Shown: positions 22,777-34,227 of the stretch, one piece after another | Numbering within the stretch: position 1 is the stretch's first letter | Layout of the letters: each line of letters begins with the position of its first letter | Source: Morchella semilibera | Lineage: Eukaryota > Ascomycota > Pezizomycetes > Pezizales > Morchellaceae | Reading direction: 5' to 3' | NCBI GenBank assembly: GCA_009192285.1 | Contig: WBVU01000003.1 | Location: 5,487,973-5,551,972 of the forward strand | Length of the DNA: 64,000 nt | Position numbers and translations under genes: made by a program | The notes under the pieces: generated by a model | The model's database searches: none | What the model was told of the DNA's origin: nothing | What the model saw: only the letters and a program-made list of their open reading frames with translations

Positions 22777-23202
22777 TCTACCATATATGTACTAGATTAC
22801 ATCCTTGTCTACCACTGCTCCCTAAAATTTACACAACTCGCGTTCAAATGATAAAAAGCCGGTAACAAAAGACTTATGTGAATGAGTATCATCCCTCAAG
22901 AGCGTCGCTACCATGTTGGGCATTCTCATCACTGCTCCCACCAGGGTTTGAACCTGTATGTGGTCATATGACGAAGCCCAGTGTATTACCACTAGGCCAC
23001 GCCACGATGCTTTTGTTTGTGTCGTTGTAGTTTATGAGCGAAAAGATCCTTTCCTTGGCAACGCATCAAAACCTGTGAACTGAATTGCATCACAGGGAAA
23101 TGTTGGTACATGTAGGGTACATGTAGATCGATGTACCTACGATAGAGAGAGCTAGGGGATTAAAGCTTGCACAACTCGCGGTCGCGAGGTGGTAACCCCT
23201 AG
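22777..23202 (+). mobile_element. Mini-Helitron E, split by an insertion
   Basis: On the plus strand it starts TCTACCATATATGTACTAGA at 22777 and ends CTAG at 23202, followed by T, with the hairpin CTCGCGGTCGCGAG at 23175-23188. An insertion (22843-23169) bounded by CACAACTCGCG duplications sits inside. Without it the Helitron is only about 88 bp, little more than the two ends plus the CTCCCTAAAATTTACACAA segment shared with Helitron D. Confidence 0.75.
22843..23169 (-). mobile_element. SINE-like insertion with pol III boxes
   Basis: Bounded by an 11-bp direct repeat CACAACTCGCG (22832-22842 and 23170-23180), as expected of target-primed insertion. On the minus strand it holds a perfect A box TGGCCTAGTGG (22989-22999) and a B box GGTTCAAACCC (within 22944-22954), 34 nt apart, as in tRNA-derived SINEs. 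The tRNA cloverleaf is not intact: I find no convincing acceptor or anticodon stem. About 165 bp precede the A box, so the inserted unit may be composite. Confidence 0.6.
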
Positions 23203-23205
23203 TAT

Positions 23206-23330
23206 ATACGTATATATGGCAAAACCTTTCTTCCCAATCACTGGAGGAGGGTAAATACATGTATTCCTCGTCAATAAAGAAAATGAAAAAAGTGAAAATA
23301 AATATAAAAAATTTGCCACTAAATATAAAA
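23206..23330 (-). repeat. Diverged LINE 3' UTR relic
   Basis: GGCAAAACCTTTCTTCCCAA, then GGAGGAGGGTAAA and an A-rich stretch. The same order of blocks (AAAACCTTTCCTCCCACTC, CGGAGGCAGGGTAAA, (CAAAA)n) marks the 3' UTR of the LINE at 18.88-18.98 kb and the copy at 55.9 kb. It lies directly beside Helitron E. Confidence 0.5.
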
Positions 23331-23770
23331 TCGAGAATGTCAATCTAGAATAATGATGTTGATCTTTTCAGTTCCCCGCCTAAATAAAGTCCCCCTGATC
23401 GATCTCAACCCACGCCGGTTAATAGTTTTCCTTTTGGCTTGGAGGTGCTGCTTGGGCTTGTCTTCGTGTCGTGTCTCGTTGTTCTAGCATGTGTATGTCT
23501 CTTCCCGCTATGTTGTTCCTGGGTGTGATCAGGGTTGCCTGATCTTCTCTTTGTTGGAACCAGGCTCATTTGCCGCGTGAATATCGATTTCCCTTGTTTT
23601 GTCTGTACCATATATTCGTTTGCATCCCTTTCTATCTGTTTGCCAACTTTCAACAATGTCACTTGAACTTAGGTTTGGGTGTTAAAGCGGGAACCAGGGG
23701 GGAGTGGGCCGGTTTCACACGCTCAGAGGAAGTAAGGGTTTGGCCTATTAAGATATCCTTATAGAAGGTC

Positions 23771-23783
23771 AGGGTTAGGGTTA
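23771..23783 (+). repeat. Interstitial telomere-like repeat
   Basis: AGGGTTAGGGTTA. Confidence 0.7.
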
Positions 23784-24318
23784 TTATTTTGCCTGAATGG
23801 CGTTTCCTACCTTCTTCATCTTGCGGTATTCCTTCTCAACTCTAGCTCTATGTACGCTCCAGCCCAATTGTTCTTTCAGTGCACTGTCCAACCTACCTGA
23901 CAGAAAGCGGCCAAGATCGCTTCGCTATGCCACTGATTAGAAAGGGAATAAATGAAGAAGAAAAGAAAGAACTGATCCCGAAACAGCCACGCTCGCACAT
24001 GAGTAATAGTATATGGGTCATGGGTTCTATTAAGTTATTTCATATTACTCACATTTCTTATTAGTCGCGCAATATATAGAGTTGTTTGACATCAGAGATT
24101 GAGCCATATTTCTTGCGTTATATCGTCTCTCATTGTGTCGCTTTGCACCAACTTTCTCTGTATAAATAAGGGGTTTCCCCCCTAGAATAGGAAGAATCAA
24201 TAAGCTCGGTTTTTCTAAATCATAAATATGCTCTATAAGGATATTTCCCGTTCTGTCTTGTCACATTTTCATATCCTTATGGCGGGGCACCGACTATCCC
24301 GCATTGTCTCTCACATAC

Positions 24319-24462
24319 AAGTAGTGTGGTCCATGAGCCGGCTCAGGTCGAGCCAGCATACCAGCTCGAGCTGACTCGGTTCGTAGGGGGCAGAGCTCTC
24401 TCGTAAGGCTCGAGCTTTTGGTGGCAGGTTCGGAAACCGGCCCGAGCCGGGGGTCAATGATG
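24319..24462. repeat. GAGCC/GCTCGAGC-rich repeat, copy 1
   Basis: Many short direct and inverted GAGCC, GGCTC and GCTCGAGC words, starting GTGTGGTCCATGAGCCGGCTC-like and ending CCGGCCCGAGCCGGG. Such subterminal motif clusters are typical of hAT-type MITEs. I cannot define ends or a target duplication. Confidence 0.4.
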
Positions 24463-25691
24463 CAAAAAAACAGGTTATACTTATACGAAATGTAGTACTA
24501 AGATCGAAACTATAAGCGTTGTTTATAGATTAATGTCGTAAGAAAGGATTTATTGTTGGAGTCAGCATTCTAGTGGGTAGAAATCGATCTCCTTTATAGC
24601 TTCTGGACCACAGTGTCACCGTCACACACTACCTTACCCAGTTAGAGCTCACTATCTTGGGGTGCTCGGATGGGTTATCCTTTTTGTATGAACGGTTCAA
24701 TCTGTGGGAGTATTTGGGGATCAGGCGTTCGAGAGTCAGGCCCATGTCTTGTGTGGTTCGCGGGGTGTTTGTGCCCCAGTCATCATACTATGGAAGGAAT
24801 ACACAATCTTGCAACTCGTGGATCATCAACATGTGTTAAACACCCAAACAGCGGTTGAGCTTCATAGCTGTAGCAGACCACCGATGTACTAGAGCTATTG
24901 GCTTCTCAAGTATTGAAGTGAATTTTTGAAAGAGAAGAGATCTATGAGAAGCGGTTTAGGACGTGACCTCTATAGCCATGAACCACTCCGATTCAGCGGC
25001 TCTACTTGTAGCCCTGGGCAACTCGAAACATTCACCCCTGCAGTATGTACAGGCAGCACCGTAGCCCTGAAGAGGTAGGGATACACAGAAGCGATGGCTC
25101 GCCTGTTGCTCGCAAGAGAATGATGCAGTACATGCAGACTTCAAAGGTCCCATTGATGAGTCTGCATAATATATATATGGGGTATTTAAAGGATTGCTGT
25201 TCGAGTGGCAAACTACTCTACTCGTAAATTAATAAATGCATGACCATATATCAAATAGGGTTCATCTCTGAGAATTGCTGATCCCTTTCTTTGGGGGGGG
25301 AGGGGGGATACTACTCTAGTATGAAAAGTTCTAGCTAGCTAGCCCACTAACACGACATTCTGGGAGGAGAAGAGGCCCCAGTGTGTAACAAATTCATTGA
25401 CCTTTGTATAATAATTCTGGCGAAGACTATCTCCATGGATCGGGCGCGACCCTGCATGGGGATCGACTCCGCCTGTCTGGGTTGGAGCTGAAATGTCTCG
25501 CATAGCACTTCGCCTGTGAATCGCGGGGTTGCCAGGACGATCGGTTACACACTGCTGATTTTTGGGCTGAGCTCAGCCGCCGCCACCGACCCTCGTGCAT
25601 GATTATTGGCACTGCCACCAAGCAAGTAAACACACGTGCACAGTCATTATATTATTCCATCACAGGCTCTCACTCTTGCTAAATGAAAGCC

Positions 25692-25702
25692 TATATATAA
25701 AT
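25692..25702 (+). promoter_or_regulatory. TATA box upstream of the 25.8-kb gene
   Basis: TATATATAAAT, 64 bp before the ATG at 25756, followed by a C-rich leader ending CACAATGAA. Confidence 0.55.
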
Positions 25703-25755
25703 CCCCCCCCGTCAAACCTTCCCCCATCAACACGACACCACCTCCCACATCCACA

Positions 25756-26346
25756 ATGAACTATACAGAAGGGTTCATCCTTACTTCCACCGAATTCACC
25801 CCCACAACTACGATTCGACGCGGAGAAGCAAAGGTCCTGTGTGGCGACAATAATGTCCTCACACATCACAGTGACAATGTAGTCGCCCAGCAAGGCGCCG
25901 ATACCTATTGGAAGATCAAACCCGTCAACGAAAAGCAGTGCATGATAATAGTTTTCGTCGCTCATGGCGGCGAGCAGGACATGGCCGCCACGCTCAATAG
26001 CGGCGGTGATTCGGATGGTGCTATCAACGTCATTATGAGACCAGCCCAGAACCCGCCGAGTCCGGAGCAGCTTTGGTCGTTGGAGGAGTCGGTCGCGGCG
26101 ACGAGGTGGGTTTCTTCTATGATATCTGGAATTGTGGGGCTAACTCGCTACAGGTATCCTCCAATCGTCAAAGCACGCATTCAAAGTTGTGCAAAGCCGG
26201 ATATGTCTATGGCCATCCCGGGGGTGGCCCCGTTGCCGACGACCACGCAGAATGTGGCATGTGTGCCAACTGATAGTATGGATAAGGATGAGTTGAGGTG
26301 GACTTTTGACTACAGAATCGACACCCCCAATAAATGTATCTTTTGA
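25756..26346 (+). CDS. Hypothetical protein, up to 196 aa
   Basis: I do not recognise the family. The first 110 residues look like a genuine beta-rich soluble protein: MNYTEGFILTSTEFTPTTTI, TYWKIKPVNEKQCMIIVF, SPEQLWSLEE. There is no signal peptide or membrane segment. The start is supported by a TATA box 64 bp upstream and a clean pyrimidine-rich leader. From about 26090 the overlapping second frame (DEVGFFYDIWNCGANSLQVS, ending at 26273) looks as protein-like as the first, so the end of the gene may lie in that frame through a frameshift or a missed intron. The repeated W..I/LWSLEE and FYDIWN pattern faintly recalls beta-trefoil lectins; that is only a guess. Confidence 0.5.
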   Translation: MNYTEGFILTSTEFTPTTTIRRGEAKVLCGDNNVLTHHSDNVVAQQGADTYWKIKPVNEKQCMIIVFVAHGGEQDMAATLNSGGDSDGAINVIMRPAQNPPSPEQLWSLEESVAATRWVSSMISGIVGLTRYRYPPIVKARIQSCAKPDMSMAIPGVAPLPTTTQNVACVPTDSMDKDELRWTFDYRIDTPNKCIF

Positions 26347-26586
26347 TGCATTTACTCGTATAAAAAGGATCAATGAATATACCAAGTGGTACATAAATAT
26401 GAAACGAAGGATATTAATGCATCACTTCAACGAATTTACTGATGGCTTGGTTATAGATAGTCAATAGCGGGCCTGGAGTAGTTGGGATATTTGTATATTT
26501 ATATCAATTGATATCATAATGGATTAGCGCTTCAGTAATGCTAATTGCCACTGTTTATCGTATACCTCAATGCCACTACCACTGGT

Positions 26587-26900
26587 ATTGTGTTCCACGA
26601 GCCAGCTCGATTCAACTAGGATGGAAAGCTTGGTCCGGCAAGCCACCGCAGCTACCCGACTCGGCTTCCAAATTCTCTAGTCCGGCTCGAGCCACTCGAG
26701 CTCATGGGGGTGATACTGAAATCTCCCCATACAAAGCTGATGCTCAGGGTTAGGTTTGGAACTTTTGTTATTTCTCCCCTGCATCACCAAATCTAAAGAC
26801 TCGAGCCTCCTTAAGTTGAGCAGAGAAATCTGCTCGAGCGAACTCGACTCGTGGGGGTAGCTGCTCGTAAGTGCTCGGGCTTTAGGCTCGGGACGAGGAC
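26587..26900. repeat. GAGCC/GCTCGAGC-rich repeat, copy 2
   Basis: Starts TGTTCCACGAGCCAGCTCGA, like copy 1 at 24319, and is full of CTCGAGC, GGCTCGAG and GCTCGGG words up to about 26900. Ends are undefined. Confidence 0.4.
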
Positions 26901-26902
26901 TC

Positions 26903-26966
26903 GATCGGAGTCGGAATACTCGGAGTCGGAGTCGGACGACGACGGCGCCGACGGCGACGACGGCGC
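26903..26966 (+). repeat. GGAGTCGGA/GACGACGGCGC simple repeat
   Basis: Tandem GGAGTCGGA units followed by GACGGCGCCGAC/GACGACGGCGC units. Confidence 0.6.
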
Positions 26967-29361
26967 ATAGTGACCGGGATATATTGCTGACACCTGGGTT
27001 CCTACCCCTTCATCCATGTTTGACCTAGCTAGCTAGTGCTCTTTATTAATCGTAGGTCCATTACGGGAGGAAGCTTTGTCGCGAAGTGGGGATGCATGAC
27101 AGGTATCGTTAGTACTGTACATTGGAGGTCAGGTCTAAGCACACATGAGGTCCGCAAATCTCTTTACCTGTAATCCATTGAAGTTTTAAACGAAACCAAA
27201 GAAGACGTGGGGGTTTGGGGCACAAGGGGACCCCACCGCCTTTTTAAGAACTGCCAGCCTAGCTTATGCTAGTTGTGTCTAGGATAATTTAGCTGCGCAT
27301 GCAATTGAAGGTTTGCTCCACTCAACGCAAAAGAGTTATAATCCTTTAAGCAGTTGTACCTGAGGCGTAACATCATGAAAGTATCTCTTGTTACACCTTA
27401 CTGGGCTAATCTAGGGGTGGAAAGACCTGCCCGTTAGCTTTTCCTTCAACCATTGGTCTGGTTCATGAATTATGACTGTCATGCGAACTCCTATCCACCT
27501 TGGTCAAATTCCGATGGAGGCTTCGTGCGGTATCCATACGTTGACAGACTTTATGGGACCAGGGGACTCTTTGGGAGAGCTCCTTAGTCAACTGATTAGT
27601 TTCTGCAACTCCCGAAACACTAAAGGAGTGCTGTGAGAGAATATTTATTTTGGAGTCCTCGCCGCTCCCTTTGCTAGTTGTCAAATCAGTATCAGAAGTG
27701 TTGATGCGAATTACTTCGGATATCGGGGTCTGTAATTAATCGTTTCGGTGATTTCATCAGAGAAGGGAAACAAGGATTAAGAAGCCCACCACGCCGCTAG
27801 CTATAGTTTGGAGATAGCGGCGGGGTGGGGTAAGGAGATGGTAAACACCTCGCTTAAGGATTGTTGCGGTGAGAAGCTTCCAAAGGTCACGCACGGTCTT
27901 GCTCATATTATATGATATTTTCATCTTGATAGGTAAGAACGCACTCTCAGGGGGGGTATAAGTATTGTAAGAACCGCAATGGATAGACGAGATTTCTTCA
28001 ATGAATAGCGAGGAGGAAGCGCCAGAGCGGATCACAAAGGCCTATTACTTCGCCAATCTTGGCGGTATCAACACTACTGGATTCCTGGATCGGGGGGGGG
28101 GGGGGCAAGAAAAGCGGGATGTAAGATCAGACAAAGTGAAGGATCTATTGAAATCAGAGGAGTTACAAGAATCGAGACCTAGCTGGGGGAGAGGACTCCT
28201 GGCGGGGACCCTTCAAGCTAACCAGCTTCTCAGGTGGAAGGAGATTGTGGAAAACTTCTTACAAATATCATCATCAAATGCATGAATATCAATCAATCAA
28301 GCAATTCAGCTGGTGCCATAACCTCCGGGTTGGATATATGAGGTATAGATAATAAATACAGTACCAGAAATCGGGATAAACCAAATATCTTAACACTGCC
28401 GCATCAAACGAAATGCGGTAGTCCAACCAAACCTGCAAGCAATGCCGTACTCATACTAGCAGTTATATGTGCCGAAGTATTGTATTGGTGGGGTATTTGG
28501 TTGCGGTATTGTCGGGGGATCGATTGGTATTGCTGTGGCATTGTTTTAGGTACCGTAGTTCTAAGCAGTAAGTTTTTATTTTCCATGTTAAATTAGAATA
28601 TACACCATAAATGATATCATAGACTCCATTTTCTGATGAAGCATCCCAACGGTAAAGATCACCACAATTGTATCCACCAATATCTCCATCATCTCCCATC
28701 TTTCATCAGCGGGTCGGGAAGAGTTAGGTAATAATTTTAAAAATAGTTTTCTTTTGTATAGCATGTCGATAAATGTCCAACTACTAGAGTGGTGAGAATT
28801 ATCATGGTGGTGATGATTGCTAGGGTGGTGGGTGGTGGGTGGCCGGTGCGGGGAGCTAGGCGTGGAAGTAATTTGACCAGTTACAGCTTGTAGGGTATGC
28901 TATGGTAGGCTGCAGCAGTTTTACGGGATGCTTCAGATACCCTAACCCAACGGCTAATGAATAATGCTGCACTGAGAACTATGCCGAATGATCTCCGTAC
29001 TGCTAGCACCCCAGTTTCTGGCAGAGTACTGTAAGTATAAGTAATAAGCAATCCAACCCTGAGGGGGAAGTAGAGAGAGAGAGAGAGTTGAGCCAAGGGT
29101 GGGGAGGGCTTGAGGAGCAGCAGCAAGATATCGTTGCTGATGAGAGATGAAGGGACTAAGAGTAGAGAAGATAGAATGAGGCAAGGACGTCGTGTAGGTG
29201 GCTGCTACGATTTTATTATTTTCTTTTCTGTTGTTATGAGTCTCCTTTGTTGAGGGTGGTGGTGGAAGCGAGGGTAGTTCTAGGGCAGTGCGATATTGTC
29301 ATAGCTATATAGCCTAAGGGCTGGATACAATTAATGATGTAAACAAAAAGGAAAAAAATTC
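26967..29361. other. Gene-poor stretch with a G14 run
   Basis: No gene I can support. A run of 14 G lies at 28092-28105. Short GGTGGT runs occur at 28800-28850 and a GA run at 29073-29088. Confidence 0.5.
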
Positions 29362-29378
29362 AACCCTAACCCTTAACC
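29362..29378 (-). repeat. Interstitial telomere-like repeat
   Basis: AACCCTAACCCTTAACC, preceded by an A-rich tract. Confidence 0.7.
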
Positions 29379-29662
29379 GAGTGATCATCGATGACGCAGT
29401 CCGGATAAGTGATCGATCCGATGTTATCCCGATTATAGTTAATAATGTTCAGTCTCGTTGGTTGATTGATTCACTAGCCCCTCGGCGCCAATGTTCTAGT
29501 TAACTCATTACTCGTAATGAACCTTAGGTTGTTACGGATCCCTAGATCTCTATCACAACGCTGAAAGTTTTGTGTAGATATCTGTAGTCCTCGTAGTGCT
29601 ATAGATATCTATGGCCCACCACGATACTGTACGAGCAGTTACAAAACGACAACCGACCCCGC

Positions 29663-30266
29663 GTGACACCCCGTCCACAGCGAGAAAGCGACAAGGTTCA
29701 AAATAGGAAAGATCCCCTGAGTTTAAGAGAGATAATCACATTAATTGTGACCAATAAGAGGCTTCTTAGCGACGAATTGCCAAGAATTACTATATATAGG
29801 GAATTTTGGAATATTTACTGCCGGTTTCAGAGTGACCGTGACACCTGTTGTCGCTTTGCATTTGCTCGGTACAGTGTCTGTGGTGCTCGCAGGATCAAGG
29901 GCTGGACGGATGAAAACCAAATAGTCCGCCCAGTCTGGGGCTGCCATCAAGACATATGTAGATATCTATAGTCCGGGCTAGACCATTGCGAACACGACCT
30001 AGTACTAACTAACTTGGTCTTTGGTGCCGCCTCTTACGGCTGTAGCTAACGTCCCTACCTTGTATTTGCACACTTCATCACCTAATGAGACCCGCGCAGT
30101 CGCACCAGACCACACAACGGTTAAGCAGCTACTGTGGTCAAAAGAGGGAATTGAAAAAGCATTAGAGCTTTGGAAGCAATGGACGGAGTATAGGCAGGAA
30201 GTTGGCGAGGGAGACGGAGAAGAACTGGAGAGAGAAACAGAACTCAACCTAGGATGGGAAGCCTAG
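29663..30266 (+). other. Weak open frames, no gene recognised
   Basis: Two open frames (29663-29971, 102 codons, and 30021-30266, 81 codons). The second ends in a Glu/Lys/Trp-rich, possibly helical stretch (KEGIEKALELWKQWTEYRQE). Neither matches a family I know. Confidence 0.25.
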
Positions 30267-30887
30267 AGAAAGAAAGACTGGACGGATGAGCTAAGGGACA
30301 GAATAATTGTACTAGCCGAGCTTTACTTTTTTTGAACGATTTTCTTTTGTCGAGGTTAGTGAGAGGAGTTCTGGATACAATTAATAAAAAAAAGACCCAC
30401 ACAGTGGGTCATAAACTATCACTCTGCTTATATAAGCCAGCCCACACATCCACCCACCCACGAGCAATCACGAGATATCACTCTGCTTACATAAGGGCGT
30501 CCGACCCGTGGCCATGCATAAACCTGCGAACTGTATGGCACATTGGTAGTATTATAGGACCGACTGCAAATTCCGGGTGCTAACGCGTGAGAGAGATTTT
30601 CCAATGTCTCATACGTCCAGGAGATAGAAGCCAGCTTCACGATACACTTCCATTTGCAGCAAAGGAGACAGTGAAGCGTACGCCTTGGCGACAGCTTCTA
30701 GTCCTGTGCACCACCTTTTGAACAATACGGGCTGAACAATACGGGGTGTGATGAAGGTGACTGAGTTGATGATGGTTGAAGGGCGCGGTCACGTCATTAA
30801 TCTTAAGTACAAGTTGGGAAAGAGCCCCCTTTCCTACAGGATTAACTTGAGCATTACTCCAACTCTACCGACATTTGTCTACACCGC

Positions 30888-30959
30888 CGCCCAGGTGGAC
30901 CCCCCCGCCCAGGTGGACCCCCCCGCCCAGGTGGACCCCCCCGCCCAGGTGGACCCCCC
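30888..30959 (+). repeat. 18-bp minisatellite, 4 perfect copies
   Basis: Unit CGCCCAGGTGGACCCCCC repeated exactly four times, in no recognisable gene. Confidence 0.95.
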
Positions 30960-31689
30960 ACGGCAACAGATAGCGTTCAGGTCTCGGGTAGAGGTCTCGG
31001 CCGCAGATTAAAGAGCCTCCCTTCGCAATGAGGTGAAGGGGTGCAGTTCTGTGTGGGCTGCGGGTGGTATCGCAGGTGGGACTGGAACGCGTGATCAATA
31101 TGCATATATGGACAGGAGTGCTTCTGCAGTACTTTTCTAACCGGGGATCGGGGTGTGTATTGAGCGAAGACTGATCCTACGACGGTCCGCGTTGGTCGCG
31201 ATCTGTCGACACATCAGCTCTACATGTGGCTGAGTGAACGGAAAGGGGAGTTCGTTATTTGCGGAGATGTTGTGCGCGTAATTAATCCGCGCGGGTGCGT
31301 CCAAGGAGTTTGTCCCGACACATGGGGTGTGTGGGATAGTGCCAACATGTTGTGCGGTGCAGGTTGGGTGCGGACAGGCTCTGGATGGGTCTGATCACTT
31401 GGGGTGTACCTAGGGATAGTGGGTATTGGGCCCAACTTTCTGTAAACTGGCGACCTGTAAGTAGTGATGGGCACAAGACAGTTGAGGCGTCTCGAGACTT
31501 TGTCCCGCAATACAAGACAAAACGATATATAGCCAGAAAAGAGAACACAAAACAAGAAAAGGCTTGGTCTCGAAGCCCTTCCAAATATGCGAGTAATTGA
31601 CTGTGACATAGTCATCAACATCAAACTACTTCTGCTGGAAATACAATTAAGGAGCTGGTTAGACAAAAAAAAAACTTTAAGCAGCTATG

Positions 31690-31706
31690 CCCTTAACCCT
31701 AACCCT
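31690..31706 (-). repeat. Interstitial telomere-like repeat
   Basis: CCCTTAACCCTAACCCT next to a run of A (31665-31674). Confidence 0.7.
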
Positions 31707-31709
31707 GGT

Positions 31710-33420
31710 AAATCCCACCGGAGAAACTAGGAGCACCCCGTCAATACTAATTGGTGAGCAAAACTTAAAATAATGCACACTTGATTATGCAAGGTCTACT
31801 TCTATACCCTGTGATGTATGGAAGCATTCGGTCAGGAGCATTAACGTCCGAACATAGTAATCGGAGGACCAGGTCATGGATGGGGGAGGGTAAAAAAAAC
31901 CGGGATTGCAAGTTAATTATGCGATGATAAAATTAAGGTGAAGATTTCGTGGATATGAAAGTAAGAAGCGACGGGAGTGGAGGGTAGAAAGGGTCGGAAG
32001 TTGGGCGTGAGTGGAGATGGTATTCGGTCACGATGCACTAGCTACGAAATATCTTTAGACAACTCCACCACTCACCAGGATACCCCCTAACCTGGACAGT
32101 AAATCTTAGTTGGTTGGGAAGGGGTAAACGTAGATGTTCTTGTCATTATGTCAACTGTCTGACTGAGGGGGTGTATGGTGAGTAGGGGGCTAAACAGCAG
32201 GGTATACGCTAACTAGAAACTACTGTGGTGTTCGCGTACAACTTGCTTGACTACCCCAGACACAAAAATAGAGTCCTTATATACCTGACAAAATAGTAGG
32301 GGAAAGAGTTTTCGGTAGAAGTGGAGGTGTGTGGGAACCACCTCCCTTAGTGACCCACATCTACCAATAGAGGCCGTAGCGTCCTAACGCAAGCAGAGCC
32401 AGCCCTGGAGTCATTTTGCGCAAATACTTGGGTGTTTGTTCCTAGCACCATTGTTGCCGTTGTAACAAGAGTATGAGTATTTCATAATGTTATCAAGTTC
32501 TGATCACTTCGCTCTCTATGTAATATCGGCTGTATGGTCATAAGGTAGGCTCGTATGTACCTAACCCTCCTACCAAAGGGGCTGGAGCATTATCGTTCCT
32601 AATTTTGATGAGATCACTTTGCCGGGGTAGTTGGAGCTCCCCGATGCCAAAAAATGCTACTGTCGGGGTCGGAGGGCTGTTGGAGGGCTGTCGGAGCTGG
32701 ATTTGCTTGCAAAATAAGGCTTCCGACATGAACTTCTTTTTTTGGGTTTCAACGGAGGTCTCTTAGCCCTCTGCAGACCCCACCTGACTCTCAGAAACAG
32801 GAACTAATCTCTTTTTAGCCTGAATATAAATCAATGAGGAAATAAATGGAGAGCCTGGGCTCAGCAAGACGAAGCCTAATTTTTTGTTGATGTGTGCAGG
32901 CGATGAAACTGTGGTTGCTGGAGACCAGCTAGTTATTTGAGAGATGGAGCCCATTGAAGAAAATTTTGACCATGGGCACGCGCAGTCGTCACCTTACTTG
33001 GTGATTTTCAGCTCACGAATCTAAAACCATATTTGGCAGACGCAGAGTGGCAGAGAGAGTGGTGTATTATGTAATTAACTCAAAGGTCTCTAGTTCGGCG
33101 GGTGCTCGATTATAAAGTATTAGCAGGCCGAGGGTGGAACTATGTTTTATCGCGGGGAGGGTGCTGCTTGTCATAGAGGGGGGGAGAGTGGATTGAGGTA
33201 GATGATGTAAACCGATAAGGCAGCGAAATGAGGCTCTGTTCCATAAAAACCTAAGAACGCCAAATCTATCCCCCGGGTGTATGAGACGTCTGGAGAATCT
33301 CTCATGCACATCTAGGAAGGCATTTTCTCGGCATGAATTTGATGTATATATATTTCAATTCCCTTGATGGGCGGTTGTGAGCAATTAAGCTGGGGTTGGC
33401 TGAGGCGCGAGTCTTGGCGC
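31710..33420. other. Intergenic, nothing recognised
   Basis: No gene. Part of it (about 32620-32730) shares words with 38390-38500: GAGCTCYCCGAYRCCA, then GCTTCCGACATGARAA-like blocks in the same order. This points to a dispersed, diverged repeat. Confidence 0.4.
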
Positions 33421-34227
33421 CCAGTGCTTGCAGGGCGCACAATCACCATCGCCAACCTCCTCCATTTCAACCTCCAACCACCAACAACCTCTCACACCCC
33501 GCACAATATCCTCTCTTCTTGTTAGCACTCCCATCCATCAGAAATCATGTCCCTTTCTCAAGAGATCGATAGCAGATACCCCCATCGCCCCTAATGGCCA
33601 GTGGCAGTAGCAGTGTGTCGGGTATGTTCTCGCTACTCCTAACCCCCCCCCCACCACAAACGGTCTTGCTGATTACCCACCCCCCGTCAGACAGATCCCC
33701 ACCACAAGAACTCCCCCTTCTTCAAGCGCCGTCATCAGGATTGGTCTCTGGCAAACTACCTCTCGTACCGCCACCATAGAACCAAAGATCCCAACCGTAT
33801 ATTAGACAGTTGGCGTCCGTCCCTTGAAAACATCGCGTCCTGCAAGTCAGAATGCCACAATGACAACCAACGCTCACGTGCCATTCGTCTTCTGGCGCTA
33901 TATGACGAAAAGGTATATTTACTTCTATCCCATCTACGCCTTCTCGCGCTCTTCCTTTACAACCACAAGCACGGCGTCTGCTGGACCTCTGTGCTTGACA
34001 CCATAGCGGGACCGAACGGATAGTCGGCTCGACCGTCCGACCTCATCCTTGCGTATGTGGTGCCCATATGCTCCGGCGGCCTGTTGGGTCTTCGTCCGGC
34101 CAGCAATGGGATCTGGTTCCCCTTCTATTCCCATCGCCTCGATACAGCGTAGGGCCGAATCACCTGGTTCTCGCGTCGTTGTGTGTGATGGGAAAGTGGT
34201 TCATGAGTGCTAACACTTATATACAGG

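Noticed and set aside
22944-22999. A functional tRNA gene on the minus strand
   Set aside because: A and B boxes are perfect, but no acceptor, anticodon or D stem pairs convincingly, and the unit lies in a segment bounded by an 11-bp duplication. A SINE-like relic fits better.
10850-23202. A CRISPR-like array from the recurring CTCGCG hairpin
   Set aside because: The repeats are widely and unevenly spaced and each marks a Helitron 3' end; this is a eukaryotic genome.
30748-31098. Open frames across the 18-bp minisatellite (AQVDPP and GVHLGG repeats)
   Set aside because: The frames stay open only because the repeat period is a multiple of three; there are no domains outside the repeat.
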